This document shows, piece by piece, positions 41,688 through 50,277 of a stretch of DNA of 64,000 nucleotides. The notes beneath the pieces were generated by a model that did no database searches, was not told the origin of the DNA, and worked only from the letters and a program-made list of their open reading frames with translations. Source of the DNA: Aliishimia sp965656085 (GTDB taxonomy: Bacteria; Pseudomonadota; Alphaproteobacteria; Rhodobacterales; Rhodobacteraceae). The stretch is taken from contig CBFHJA010000003.1 of assembly GCA_965656085.1 (NCBI GenBank), forward strand, positions 90,673 through 154,672, given 5' to 3'. Each line of letters starts with the position of its first letter. Within the stretch, counting starts at the first letter, position 1. The translations under genes and the position numbers were made by a program.

Positions 41688-42188
41688 CTATTTCAGGACC
41701 AGCAGCAAATCCACCAGCGTTTCGGTGTGGCTGCCGCCTTTTGGCGCGCCGATCATAGACGACAAAACCAGCCCGGGAAAATCCGGGTGCGTCGCGTCAA
41801 GCGCGCTCAGGCAGGTCTCTATTTCCGCCAATACAGCCTTGTCGAACCGGGACACCGCCTTGCGCGCCGATGCGTTGTACTGCGCCCATGCCCGAACCGC
41901 TCGGTCGAGGGCGGACAGTTGAAACCCGGCCAGCGCGCGCAAGCGCTTGCCCGGCATCTCCTCATCCCCCAGCACAGCATGCAGGCGCTTTTCCGTGCCT
42001 TCCAGCCACGCGTCCAGCAACGCCGTATGAAACTCCGGCACATCCTTGAAGTGCCAATAAAAGCTGCCCTTTGTCGTCTCAAGCGCCCGCGCAAGCGTTT
42101 CGGCCCGGATCCCGTCCGGTCCATGCTTCGGCAGGGCTTTCAAACCAGCCACTATCCACGTCTGCGGTGTTTTTCGTGCGCGTGCCAT
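41688..42188 (-). CDS. TetR/AcrR family transcriptional regulator
   Basis: A 166-residue protein with an HTH at about residues 25-48 (IRAETLARALETTKGSFYWHF) and a short helical C-terminal domain. It converges with recO, 4 bp apart. The upstream neighbour in the same direction is a LysE-type exporter 122 bp away that may be its target, although regulator and exporter are more usually divergent. Start not supported by a strong RBS. Confidence 0.87.
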   Translation of the reverse strand: MARARKTPQTWIVAGLKALPKHGPDGIRAETLARALETTKGSFYWHFKDVPEFHTALLDAWLEGTEKRLHAVLGDEEMPGKRLRALAGFQLSALDRAVRAWAQYNASARKAVSRFDKAVLAEIETCLSALDATHPDFPGLVLSSMIGAPKGGSHTETLVDLLLVLK

Positions 42189-42310
42189 GCGGCGTAAACT
42201 ATTGGCGCGCCGGGCCAATTCAACCTTTTCCGACACTGCGAAGCAAGCTGCTGCGATTTGTCACTCACGCATCGGAAAACGCGCCGAATTCAGTGCTGAT
42301 CTGCTCACGA

Positions 42311-42901
42311 TCAAAGCTGCGAGAGAACCGCAAGCACGACGACCAGCAGCATGGACAGCGCCATGGCGACATTGATCCTGCGCTGTGTACGCTGAGGCAA
42401 ATCGAGCGATTTCAACGCGCCACCCGCCCAAACCCAGCCCACATGAATGGGAACCCAGACCACATGGAGAATCAGCAGCTTCCAAAGCAGTTCCAGCCAA
42501 AACGCCTCCGGGTAGAGCGCAAAGCCACTGAAGAGCGCTGTCGTGACCGCATAGGCTTTTGGATTGATCGGCTGCAGCAAAACGCCCGCCATGACGCCCG
42601 GCTCGCTCTGCGCCTCGATAAAGGCGATTTTTGAACCCGCGAAGGCAATGCGCGCTGCGAGATAGAGCAAGTACAGGGTCGACAGGCCAAGAAGACCGGT
42701 TCGGATCAATGGTTCAGCAAGGGCAACGGCGGCAAGACCGCTGACCACGAGCGCAATCACAATCGCCTGCCCGATACACAGACCCGTGATGTAACGCAGA
42801 CCGGCCCTGAGCCCGTACGCCGCGCCCACGCCCGCGGCCGAGAGGACACCGGGCCCGGGCGTGACGATCAGGAAAAAGACGGCGGCCGCGAAGGTAAGCA
42901 T
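42311..42901 (-). CDS. LysE/RhtB family exporter
   Basis: A 196-residue membrane protein with six transmembrane segments and the family start LTFAAAVFFLIVTPGPGVLSAAGVGAAYG (TPGPG motif), and LQPINPKAYAVTTALFSG. Substrate unknown. It is followed by a TetR gene and preceded, across 40 bp, by mcd which is on the same strand. Confidence 0.88.
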   Translation of the reverse strand: MLTFAAAVFFLIVTPGPGVLSAAGVGAAYGLRAGLRYITGLCIGQAIVIALVVSGLAAVALAEPLIRTGLLGLSTLYLLYLAARIAFAGSKIAFIEAQSEPGVMAGVLLQPINPKAYAVTTALFSGFALYPEAFWLELLWKLLILHVVWVPIHVGWVWAGGALKSLDLPQRTQRRINVAMALSMLLVVVLAVLSQL

Positions 42902-42941
42902 GTCTTACTCGTCGCGGCCGCTGCCAATGTTCACGTCAGGC

Positions 42942-44630
42942 TCAGGCGAGCAGGCGACGCGCGATCACCTGTGCCTGAATTTCCGCCGCGCCTTCGAAGA
43001 TGTTGAGGATGCGGGCATCGCACAGCACACGGCTGATCGCGTATTCCATCGCGAAGCCGTTGCCACCATGGATCTGCAGCCCGTTATCCGCTGCGGCCCA
43101 AGCCACACGTGCACCCAGCAGTTTCGCCATCCCGGCTTCGAGATCGCAGCGGCGGCCTGCGTCCTTCTCCACCGCGGAGAAATAGGTGAGCTGGCGCGCG
43201 ACCATGATCTCCACCGCCATCAACGCCAGTTTGGAGGCCACACGGGGGAAGTGGATGATTGCCTGACCGAAGGCCTTGCGATCCTCGGCATATTGCATCG
43301 AGATATCCAGCGCCGACTGCGCCACGCCGATGGCGCGGGCGGCCGTCTGGATGCGGGCCGATTCGAAGGTTTCCATGAGTTGCTTGAACCCTTTGCCCTC
43401 TTCACCGCCGAGCAGGTTCTCGCCTTTCACATGGAAATTGTCGAAACCAAGCTCGTATTCCTTCATGCCGCGATAGCCGAGCACCTCGATCTCACCGCCG
43501 GTCATGCCCTCGGTCGGAAACGGATGGTCATCCGTGCCGGGGGTCTTTTCGGCGAGGAACATCGACAGGCCCTTGTAATCGGTCGTGCTGGGATCGGTGC
43601 GCGCGAGCAGCGTCATCACATGGGTGCGCGAGGCATGGGTGATCCATGTCTTGTTGCCAGTGACCTTGTAATCACCATTGTCGTCCTTGACCGCACGGGT
43701 ACGCAGCGCACCGAGGTCGGAGCCGGTGTTCGGCTCAGTGAAGACGGCGGTCGGCAGGATTTCGGCGCTCGAAATCTTCGGCAGCCAGTTCTGCTTCTGC
43801 TCCTCGGTGCCGCCCGCGATGATCAACTCCGCTGCAATCTCCGAACGCGTGCCGAGCGAGCCGACACCGATATAGCCGCGCGACAACTCCTCGGAGACCA
43901 CGCACATGGAGGCTTTCGACAGGCCAAACCCGCCATATTCCTCCGGAATGGTCAGGCCGAACACGCCCATTTCCGCAAGCTCTTCGATGATCTCGATCGG
44001 GATCAACTCGTCCTTGAGGTGCCACTCATGGGCATGGGGCTCGACCTTGTCGATCGCGTAGCGGCGGAATTGCTCACGGATCATCTCAAGCTCTTCGTCG
44101 AGGCCCGAGGCGCCCACGGTGATATTCGCCTTTTGCTCCTGCATCAGTTCAACAAGACGCAGACGCGCAGCTTGGGTGTTGCCCTGCTGGGTCAGGGTCA
44201 TCACCGCCGGGTCCATCATGGCCCGCTGATCATCCTGGCTCAGACCCATGTCCTGAAGCCGCACGACCTCGGCCTGATTCATCTGGATGCCGCCATAGAC
44301 CTGCCAGAGGTATTCCCCGAAGGCGATCTGGTGGAGGAGTTGCTCAAGCTCGCCGAACTTGCCCTGCGCGTCGAGCGCTTCGGCCCATTTCTGCATCTGC
44401 ACGAGGCTTTCGGCATAGGTTGCGAGCCAGGCGAGACCGTGGGCGGCGGTTTGGTGCTGATCCACGAGCTTCGCCGACACGCGCCCATCTTCTGTCACAA
44501 GCGCGCGCACCCGATCTTTGGCGGTTTCGGTGATTTCTTGGACGGGTTTCACGGCCGCGCCCGTCGTCTTCAGAAGGTCCGGCAGGATGACCGCCGTGTC
44601 CATCATGAGGTCTTGTCCGTCATGCGCCAT
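42942..44630 (-). CDS. mcd: Acyl-CoA dehydrogenase, (2S)-methylsuccinyl-CoA dehydrogenase type
   Basis: A 562-residue FAD enzyme, about 170 residues longer than ordinary acyl-CoA dehydrogenases because of an N-terminal helical extension, which is the hallmark of Mcd of the ethylmalonyl-CoA pathway. It oxidises (2S)-methylsuccinyl-CoA to mesaconyl-CoA. Dehydrogenase motifs: FTEPNTGSDLGALRTRA, WITHASRTHVM, HGGNGFAMEYAISRVLCDARILNIFEGAAEIQ with the catalytic-region Glu. GGAGAGAG precedes the ATG. mcl1 is also in this window. Ordinary acyl-CoA dehydrogenase is the alternative but length argues against it. Confidence 0.88.
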   Translation of the reverse strand: MAHDGQDLMMDTAVILPDLLKTTGAAVKPVQEITETAKDRVRALVTEDGRVSAKLVDQHQTAAHGLAWLATYAESLVQMQKWAEALDAQGKFGELEQLLHQIAFGEYLWQVYGGIQMNQAEVVRLQDMGLSQDDQRAMMDPAVMTLTQQGNTQAARLRLVELMQEQKANITVGASGLDEELEMIREQFRRYAIDKVEPHAHEWHLKDELIPIEIIEELAEMGVFGLTIPEEYGGFGLSKASMCVVSEELSRGYIGVGSLGTRSEIAAELIIAGGTEEQKQNWLPKISSAEILPTAVFTEPNTGSDLGALRTRAVKDDNGDYKVTGNKTWITHASRTHVMTLLARTDPSTTDYKGLSMFLAEKTPGTDDHPFPTEGMTGGEIEVLGYRGMKEYELGFDNFHVKGENLLGGEEGKGFKQLMETFESARIQTAARAIGVAQSALDISMQYAEDRKAFGQAIIHFPRVASKLALMAVEIMVARQLTYFSAVEKDAGRRCDLEAGMAKLLGARVAWAAADNGLQIHGGNGFAMEYAISRVLCDARILNIFEGAAEIQAQVIARRLLA

Positions 44631-44684
44631 GTGTCTCTCTCCTGGCTTGGGCCCGTTTTCGTCGGGCCGGCATAGTCATTTTGC

Positions 44685-44699
44685 AGTTGCAGCGCAACT
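44685..44699. promoter_or_regulatory. Inverted repeat AGTTGC-N3-GCAACT upstream of mcd
   Basis: AGTTGC at 44685-44690, AGC, GCAACT at 44694-44699, 55 bp upstream of the mcd start. TTGC/GCAA arms recall the palindrome upstream of mcl1. A shared regulator is possible but the full sites differ. Confidence 0.45.
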
Positions 44700-44789
44700 T
44701 AAATGCGTCCGCTCTACATGTTTTGGTTCATTATTACGTCAAGCATTTTTGCGGTGCGGCAATTTCAAAGGCGTGATACTGCGCGCTTC

Positions 44790-45554
44790 ATGGACACGCT
44801 ATGGGCTTTATTGCCACCGTCATTGTGGCTTGCTGCCTTGGGAATCGCCTTTGTTGCGGGTGTGGTGAAAGGCGTGGTCGGATTCGCCATGCCGCTGGTC
44901 ATCATATCCGGACTGAGCATCTTCGCGCCCCCCGACCTTGCGCTGGCGGGACTGATTCTGTCCACAGTGGTGACGAACACGATGCAGGCCATCCGGTCGG
45001 GGACCGGGGCTGCTAGGCAGTCTCTTTGGCAGATCAGGCGCTTTCTGGTCGCCGGTAGCGCGATGCTGTTCGTCGGCGCGCTGGCCGTGCCGTATATCGC
45101 ACCGCAGGTGTATTTCCTGATGCTCGGCATCCCGATTATCCTGTTCGTGATCAGCCAATTGCTTGGCTGGCACGCTGGCTTCAAACAATCTCCCCGTGTC
45201 GACATCGTGATCGGTGTCATCGCCGGTTTTTTCGGGGGTGTCGCGGGCATATGGGGCCCACCGACGGTCGCCTACCTGACGGCGCTCAACACGCCCAAGC
45301 GCATGCAGATGCAGCTTCAGGGAATCATTTACGGATCGGGCGCTGTTTTCTTGCTCGGAGCGCATCTGGTGTCGGGCATTCTGCGCAGCGACACCTTGCT
45401 GTTTTCGGCTGTGCTGGTCGCCCCAGCCGTTCTCGGCATGTGGGTTGGCACGTCTATTCAGGACCGGATCGACCAGAGGGCCTTCAAGACCGTAACACTC
45501 GTCGTGTTGCTTGTCGCAGGGCTCAATCTTGTGCGCCGCGGCCTTGTGGGCTGA
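44790..45554 (+). CDS. TauE/SafE family permease
   Basis: A 254-residue membrane protein with seven to eight transmembrane segments and the TauE/SafE halves (LGIAFVAGVVKGVVGFAMPLVIISGL and VIAGFFGGVAGIWGPPTVAYLTAL, key G-F-x-x-x and GG-x-x-G-GPP). The family exports sulfonates or sulfite and other anions. MDTLWALLP at 44790 is taken as start; an upstream in-frame ATG at 44703 adds a non-hydrophobic stretch. Diverges from mcd. Confidence 0.87.
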   Translation: MDTLWALLPPSLWLAALGIAFVAGVVKGVVGFAMPLVIISGLSIFAPPDLALAGLILSTVVTNTMQAIRSGTGAARQSLWQIRRFLVAGSAMLFVGALAVPYIAPQVYFLMLGIPIILFVISQLLGWHAGFKQSPRVDIVIGVIAGFFGGVAGIWGPPTVAYLTALNTPKRMQMQLQGIIYGSGAVFLLGAHLVSGILRSDTLLFSAVLVAPAVLGMWVGTSIQDRIDQRAFKTVTLVVLLVAGLNLVRRGLVG

Positions 45555-45556
45555 TC

Positions 45557-45919
45557 TTAGCCGGCCCGGCGTTGCACGGACAGGCCCGCAACGTCTTCGA
45601 TGAAGGTTGCAATGCGCGTTTTCACGGCGTCATCCTCGATCGAGGTGACGGCGTCGAGGATCTGCGCATCGAGAGACTGGTTGTCATTGGCCGACTCATC
45701 CTCGGGCAGTCCTTCGAAGAAGTAGGACGTGGGAACGCCAAAAATTTTAGACAACTCGTAGAGCCGGCTGGCCGCAACGCGGTTGGAGCCGATCTCGTAT
45801 TTCTGGATTTGCTGGAAAGACAGGTTCAGCTTCTGCGCGACATCGGTTTGCGACAGACGGCGCAAAGCCCTCATTTCCTTGATCTTTTTTCCGACGTGAA
45901 CATCAACGGGATGTGACAT
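45557..45919 (-). CDS. XRE family HTH regulator
   Basis: A 120-residue protein with a Cro/C1-type HTH at residues 9-62 (VGKKIKEMRALRRLSQTDVAQKLNLSFQQIQKYEIGSNR) and a hydrophilic tail (LDAQILDAVTSIEDDAVKTRIATFIEDVAG). GAGGTACC precedes the ATG at 45919. It is divergent from the LysR-type HTH gene at 46045 across 125 bp, an arrangement that suggests cross-control. Target unknown. Confidence 0.88.
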   Translation of the reverse strand: MSHPVDVHVGKKIKEMRALRRLSQTDVAQKLNLSFQQIQKYEIGSNRVAASRLYELSKIFGVPTSYFFEGLPEDESANDNQSLDAQILDAVTSIEDDAVKTRIATFIEDVAGLSVQRRAG

Positions 45920-46044
45920 ATCTGGTACCTCAGGTTGAACTGGGCCCAATTTCAGAAAATTTGACGTGTCGCGCAATTGCGTAACTTTCACCATTTTTCA
46001 ACCACAAATAGTCCATACAAGGTTGACGAGAGTAACATGCATGG

Positions 46045-46983
46045 ATGATAAATATACCACTAATGGGTGATGAACTTACCATTGGACAAGACGAAGGATC
46101 GCACGTGGACGGTGGAGCGGGACATATCGAGGACAAGTCGCGGTTCTATCCGCTTCTTTTTGAAATGCTGCGCTCTTTTGCCATGCTGGCCTCCACGCTC
46201 AACCTGTCCCATGCGGTCAAGCAGCTCGGCAGCACCCGGCAAACCGTGCGGCGCCACATCGCCCAGCTCGAAGAGATCAAAGGCGGAACCCTGTTTGAAG
46301 TTCGGGACCGCCAATACGAACTGACACCGCTCGGCCATGCGATCCTGCCAGAGGCACAAGACCTGCTCGCTCGCGCCAACACGTGGGTGAACGGCGATTT
46401 CAATCTGATCAATGGCCTGCAATACCTGCGCAACGCCTCCGATGGGTGGAGCCTGTTCCAGCAGCAGCATCCGATCGGGCGGGTCTTTTCATCAAGCGGG
46501 TCGCTTTTGAAAGACACCGTGGCGGCCTGGGCCAGCAGTGGCGGCGCACTTGAACATCCAGCCATGCAAGCCGTGCGCCCCCATTTGATGGTTTTTCGGC
46601 GGATGAACGATCAGTGGCTTTGCGTCGAGTTGGGTGACGAGTGTTCCTATGTGTCTTGGTTCGGGTGGGCGTCCGCGCGCAGCAGCATCGGACGGGACCT
46701 CGGGCAGATGCCCGGCGGGTCGGATTTCGGACGGCTTGTAAATCTCGCTTATACCGAGGTTGAAACGAATCAGTCGATGCGGCTTGATCATACGTTCACG
46801 CAGATGCCACGCGAGAAGGGCGGTCCTCCGGTGCCTATTTGCTACGAGAGATTGCTTCTTGCATCGCGGTTTCCGGACAACAGTTTCGCCATGATTTCCG
46901 CAGTCCGGCGGACATATGATGTGTCTATCAAAGGTGTGACAAACGAAATGCTGCGTAAAATGCCAGAGGACCTCATCATGTAG
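46045..46983 (+). CDS. LysR-type HTH protein with an unusual C-terminal domain
   Basis: A 312-residue protein. Residues ~35-100 are a LysR-type winged HTH (LNLSHAVKQLGSTRQTVRRHIAQLEEIKGGTLFEVRDRQYELTPLG). The rest (about 115-312) does not show the two-lobed LysR effector fold; segments include WLCVELGDECSYVSWFGWA and RLLLASRFPDNSFAMISAVRR, suggesting a PAS-like alpha/beta domain. Start is ATG 46045 or 46063. Followed after 89 bp by a GNAT-like gene in the same direction. Function unknown. Confidence 0.72.
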   Translation: MINIPLMGDELTIGQDEGSHVDGGAGHIEDKSRFYPLLFEMLRSFAMLASTLNLSHAVKQLGSTRQTVRRHIAQLEEIKGGTLFEVRDRQYELTPLGHAILPEAQDLLARANTWVNGDFNLINGLQYLRNASDGWSLFQQQHPIGRVFSSSGSLLKDTVAAWASSGGALEHPAMQAVRPHLMVFRRMNDQWLCVELGDECSYVSWFGWASARSSIGRDLGQMPGGSDFGRLVNLAYTEVETNQSMRLDHTFTQMPREKGGPPVPICYERLLLASRFPDNSFAMISAVRRTYDVSIKGVTNEMLRKMPEDLIM

Positions 46984-47072
46984 GGGAACAAAATGGCCGA
47001 ATTGTGCAATAATTGAGGCACAGCCCAAATTATCCGCTACACTAGCCTTGAATGCAGCAGCAGGAGGGGCCG

Positions 47073-47789
47073 ATGACGATTCAAGGGCTTAATGCCGAAG
47101 ACCGCTTTATTGCCACAAGCCAGGATATTCTGGATAAGTTCGACATAAAGTTGACGTTAGGTCATGACTTCGAGGAATACCGTGCATTGATGCAGGAAGG
47201 CCGGGATGGACACATTCTTGGCGCGCCCTTCGATCCGTCACTGCACAGGCTCGACGACCAGACAGGTATTTGGGTTATCGGTCGTGATTCGAACGGCGTG
47301 ATCATGCACACGCAAGCCCTCAGACTACTCGATCTCGAAGGCCGGTCGCTCGGGTCATATCTGCTGCGACGCTTCCGCGATTTCCCGCCATCGGGTCTCG
47401 ATATCGACATGGCGCGCTCGCGCTACAAGGCCGGGCCCGGCGCGAAACGCATGATGGGACAGGTTGTCTATCACGGCGAGGTCTGGATGGGCGGCACGCC
47501 CGGGCAGTTCCGGGGCACTGGAATCTCAAGCATTCTGGGGCGTTTCGCCTTTCTGACCGCGCTACGGAAATGGTCGCCCGATTACGTGTTCGGATTCATG
47601 CCGAAGACGGTTGCACATAAGGGCTTCATTACACGGCAAGGCTATATGCACGCCGAACCGTTTGCCTTGCGGTGGTATATCAAGGGAAAACCGGATGCAC
47701 TTGAAGGTTATCTGGCGTACATGAGCCGCGAGGATATGCAATTCGTGCTCGACATGCCGGAACATGATCTGGCGGCCTTGGCTGCATAA
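47073..47789 (+). CDS. Uncharacterised protein with GNAT-like (acyl-homoserine-synthase/FeeM-like) rhythm
   Basis: A 238-residue soluble protein starting at ATG 47073 with AGGAGGGG upstream (an ATG at 47052 is in frame). The order of strands and helices (DFEEYRALMQEGRDGH, then IWVIGRDSNGVIMHTQALRLLD, FRGTGISSILGRFAFLTALRK, YVFGFMPKTVAHKGF) is what one sees in GNAT-fold acyltransferases such as LuxI or FeeM. No canonical R-x-x-G-x-G/A motif; FRGTGISSI is the nearest. Substrate and function unknown. Co-directional with the LysR-type HTH gene. Confidence 0.7.
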   Translation: MTIQGLNAEDRFIATSQDILDKFDIKLTLGHDFEEYRALMQEGRDGHILGAPFDPSLHRLDDQTGIWVIGRDSNGVIMHTQALRLLDLEGRSLGSYLLRRFRDFPPSGLDIDMARSRYKAGPGAKRMMGQVVYHGEVWMGGTPGQFRGTGISSILGRFAFLTALRKWSPDYVFGFMPKTVAHKGFITRQGYMHAEPFALRWYIKGKPDALEGYLAYMSREDMQFVLDMPEHDLAALAA

Positions 47790-47797
47790 AGTGATGT

Positions 47798-47817
47798 CCC
47801 ACGCCATGTAGCGTGGG
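47798..47817. terminator. Hairpin between convergent genes
   Basis: CCCACGC at 47798-47804, loop CATGTA, GCGTGGG at 47811-47817, immediately after the GNAT-like stop and before the receiver stop at 47830. No T-run; terminator role tentative. Confidence 0.45.
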
Positions 47818-47829
47818 GCAATCATGTCA

Positions 47830-48189
47830 TCAGTGATCCGCGTAATGCGCAACCATGGCGGCGAGGTCCTCGGGCGGCGTGGCACGCTGCACGAAAGCAC
47901 GGGCGTTGGCGGCATGAGAGAAGATCGACCCGTCCGAGAAGAAATTCGTGTTGGTCACGAAGATGACTTGCGCGCCGGGACAGCGGTAATTGGCATAATC
48001 CGCGACCGCGAGCGCACTGCCCTCGGCCAGAATCAGGTCGAGAATCAGGATGTCCGGGGCCATCGTGCCGATGCTCTCGATGGCTTGTTCCTGACTGTTG
48101 GCCGTAGTGACCTCCATGCCGCAACGCTCCAGATGACGTTGCCACAGGTTGCATAGCGCCGGAGCGCTTTGAACTATCAATACTCGCAT
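47830..48189 (-). CDS. Single-domain response regulator receiver
   Basis: A 119-residue stand-alone receiver. The phospho-acceptor is in DILILDLILAEG (about Asp49-52), preceded by MRVLIVQSAPA and followed by VIFVTNTNFF with the conserved Thr and RAFVQRATPPEDL in place of the usual Lys. Without an output domain it should act through protein contacts. The start has GGAGGT upstream. A CtrA-type box is 75-89 bp upstream, a hint of cell-cycle or motility control. Confidence 0.85.
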   Translation of the reverse strand: MRVLIVQSAPALCNLWQRHLERCGMEVTTANSQEQAIESIGTMAPDILILDLILAEGSALAVADYANYRCPGAQVIFVTNTNFFSDGSIFSHAANARAFVQRATPPEDLAAMVAHYADH

Positions 48190-48263
48190 GTAACCTCCGT
48201 GCCATGTTGTGTTTCGGACGGCACATTTCCGACCCCAGTGCCGCAGGATATCGCCCCAATAAG

Positions 48264-48278
48264 TTAACAAGCTATTAA
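48264..48278. promoter_or_regulatory. CtrA-type box TTAA-N7-TTAA
   Basis: TTAA at 48264-48267, seven bases, TTAA at 48275-48278; another TTAA follows at 48292. This fits the alphaproteobacterial CtrA binding consensus. It lies upstream of the receiver gene and 132 bp upstream of cobC on the other side. Confidence 0.55.
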
Positions 48279-48409
48279 CGTGACCAAGAGGTTAAGAAAT
48301 TCCCTTGGAAACCGGCCAAATTTCGCTCAATCGTAACACGTCGTGTCACACTGGCATGGCACATATGGTGTAACAAGAAATTGCAATCCTCAATGTCCCA
48401 AGACGCGCC

Positions 48410-49360
48410 ATGCTGAACACCCCCGCAGACCATGGCGGAAATCTCGATGCCGCCTGTGCGCTCCATGGCGGGCCGCGGAGCGCGTGGGCCGATCTGTCGA
48501 CCGGCATCAACCCCGTGCCCTACCCCGTCGGCGATCTGTCCCCCGCAAGCTGGACCGAACTTCCGGACGCGCGCGCGGAAGCAGGGCTTATCACTGCCGC
48601 GCGCGCCTTCTGGGAGGTGCCGGACGCGTTCGATCTGCTGCCCACCCATGGCGCCTCCGCCAGCATCGCCGCTCTACCGGGTCTGTTCGCCGGGCAAAAC
48701 GTACATATTCCGGGCCCGACCTATAATGAACACGCCCGCGCCTTTGCAGCGGCGGGTTGGACCGTCACGGAGGACGCGTCCTCTGCTCAGGTCCGCATTC
48801 TGGTGCATCCCAACAATCCCAATGGCCAACGATGGTCCGCCAACAATCTCGATGACCGGCCAACGATCATTGACGAGAGTTTCGCCGATTGCCACCCGGG
48901 CAGCAGCCTGCTGCCCTGCATCGACCCGGGAAATCATCTCGTTCTCAAGAGCTTCGGGAAATTTTGGGGGCTCGCTGGCCTACGGCTTGGCTTCGTGATC
49001 GGAGCACCCGACCTGATCGCCCGGCTGCGCGCACGGCTTGGCCCGTGGTCGGTCTCCGGCCCCGCGCTGGAGATCGGACAACGGGCTCTGTGCGATATCG
49101 ACTGGGCGCGCAACACGCGCACCCGGCTGGCCGAAGACGCCCAAAGGCTGGATGCGTTGGCGTCGCGCCACGGGCTGGGCGTGGTCGGTGGCACATCCTT
49201 GTTTCGCCTCTATAACTGCCGGGACGCGGGCGAGGTGCAGACGCATCTCGCGAATCACCGGATCTGGAGCCGCACATTCCCCTATTCCGACCACTGGCTG
49301 CGCCTTGGCCTGCCTGCACCGGACCACTGGCGCCGGCTTGAGGCTGCCCTCGCCGGATGA
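48410..49360 (+). CDS. cobC: Threonine-phosphate decarboxylase (cobalamin synthesis)
   Basis: A 316-residue aminotransferase-fold PLP enzyme producing (R)-1-amino-2-propanol phosphate for the vitamin B12 lower linker. Seen: DHGGNLDAACALHGGPRSAWADLSTGINPVPYP at the start, VHPNNPNGQRWS with the cofactor Asn, and the PLP lysine in LVLKSFGKFWGLAGLRLGF. Named CobC in Pseudomonas denitrificans nomenclature, CobD in Salmonella. The stop overlaps cbiB (ATGA). Confidence 0.93.
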   Translation: MLNTPADHGGNLDAACALHGGPRSAWADLSTGINPVPYPVGDLSPASWTELPDARAEAGLITAARAFWEVPDAFDLLPTHGASASIAALPGLFAGQNVHIPGPTYNEHARAFAAAGWTVTEDASSAQVRILVHPNNPNGQRWSANNLDDRPTIIDESFADCHPGSSLLPCIDPGNHLVLKSFGKFWGLAGLRLGFVIGAPDLIARLRARLGPWSVSGPALEIGQRALCDIDWARNTRTRLAEDAQRLDALASRHGLGVVGGTSLFRLYNCRDAGEVQTHLANHRIWSRTFPYSDHWLRLGLPAPDHWRRLEAALAG

Positions 49361-50262
49361 GCGCCCTGTTCATTCTCGTCCTCGCCGCCTGTCTGGATGC
49401 ATTGGTCGGAGAGCCGCGCTGGATCTGGACGCGCGTGCCACATCCTGCCGTGCTGATGGGGCGCCTGTTGTCGGCACTGGAACGCCGCTTCCATGCGGAT
49501 AGCCGCTTGGCCGGCCTGTGGGCTCTGGGCACCGCCCTCGCGGTTGCCGTTGGACTGGGTTGGGCCCTGTCCCTGTTGGGCCCGGTCGCCGAACTGATCT
49601 GTGCCGCAATCCTGCTCGCGCATCGCTCGCTGATCGATCACGTCCAACGGGTGGCGGATGCCTTGCGAATGTCGCTTGTCGAGGGGCGCGAGGCCGTCGC
49701 GATGATCGTCAGCCGCGATACCGCCGAGATGTCACCGCCGCAGGTCGCCCGTGCGGCTATAGAAAGCGCGGCCGAAAACATGTCCGACGGGGTGATTGCC
49801 CCGGCCTTCTGGTTCGCCCTCGCCGGGCTGCCGGGCCTGCTGCTCTACAAGATGGTGAACACCGCGGACAGCATGATCGGCTACCGCACGCCGCGTTACG
49901 CGCGGTTCGGTTGGGCGGCGGCCCGGCTGGACGATGTGCTGAATTGGGTGCCCGCGCGCCTCACCGGTGCCGCGTTCTGGCTCGTCGGCGGCAGGCGCGG
50001 CGCATGGTCCGAAATCGCCTGCGAGGCCCGGCGGCACAAATCCCCCAACGCGGGCTGGCCCGAGGCAGCGCTCGCCCGCGCCTTGGGCGTCGCTTTGGCT
50101 GGCCCACGCATGTACCATGGCCAAATGCAGGACTTGCCATGGGTCAACCCCACCGGCACCCGCGATCTGACCGCCGCAGATATCGACGCCGCGATCCGGC
50201 GCCTCTGGCATGTCTGGGGATTTTTCGTCATTCTGTGCCTGACTGCTGCGATCATTTTGTAA
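49357..50262 (+). CDS. cbiB: Adenosylcobinamide-phosphate synthase
   Basis: A 301-residue membrane protein that attaches aminopropanol phosphate to adenosylcobyric acid. Family landmarks: DALVGEPRWIWTRVPHPAVLMGRLL, SRDTAEMSPPQVARAAIESAAENMSDGVIAPAFW, YKMVNTADSMIGYRTPRYARFGWAAARLDDVLNWVPARLTG (key D-x-x-GEP, E-N-x-x-D-G and NT-DSM-GY). Called CobD in Pseudomonas nomenclature. Directly follows cobC; the rest of the B12 pathway is outside the window. Confidence 0.95.
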   Translation: MSALFILVLAACLDALVGEPRWIWTRVPHPAVLMGRLLSALERRFHADSRLAGLWALGTALAVAVGLGWALSLLGPVAELICAAILLAHRSLIDHVQRVADALRMSLVEGREAVAMIVSRDTAEMSPPQVARAAIESAAENMSDGVIAPAFWFALAGLPGLLLYKMVNTADSMIGYRTPRYARFGWAAARLDDVLNWVPARLTGAAFWLVGGRRGAWSEIACEARRHKSPNAGWPEAALARALGVALAGPRMYHGQMQDLPWVNPTGTRDLTAADIDAAIRRLWHVWGFFVILCLTAAIIL

Positions 50263-50277
50263 CACAAGGATAGTGTG

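Noticed and set aside
47073..47789. Acyl-homoserine lactone synthase (LuxI)
   Set aside because: The fold rhythm is similar, but I cannot place the conserved Arg, Trp, Asp and Glu of LuxI with confidence, and no LuxR gene is present; kept only as a hypothesis.
48190..48409. Cobalamin riboswitch before cobC-cbiB
   Set aside because: The region is about 220 bp and I cannot see a B12-box-like segment or the needed long fold; it is instead AT-rich promoter sequence with TTAA sites.
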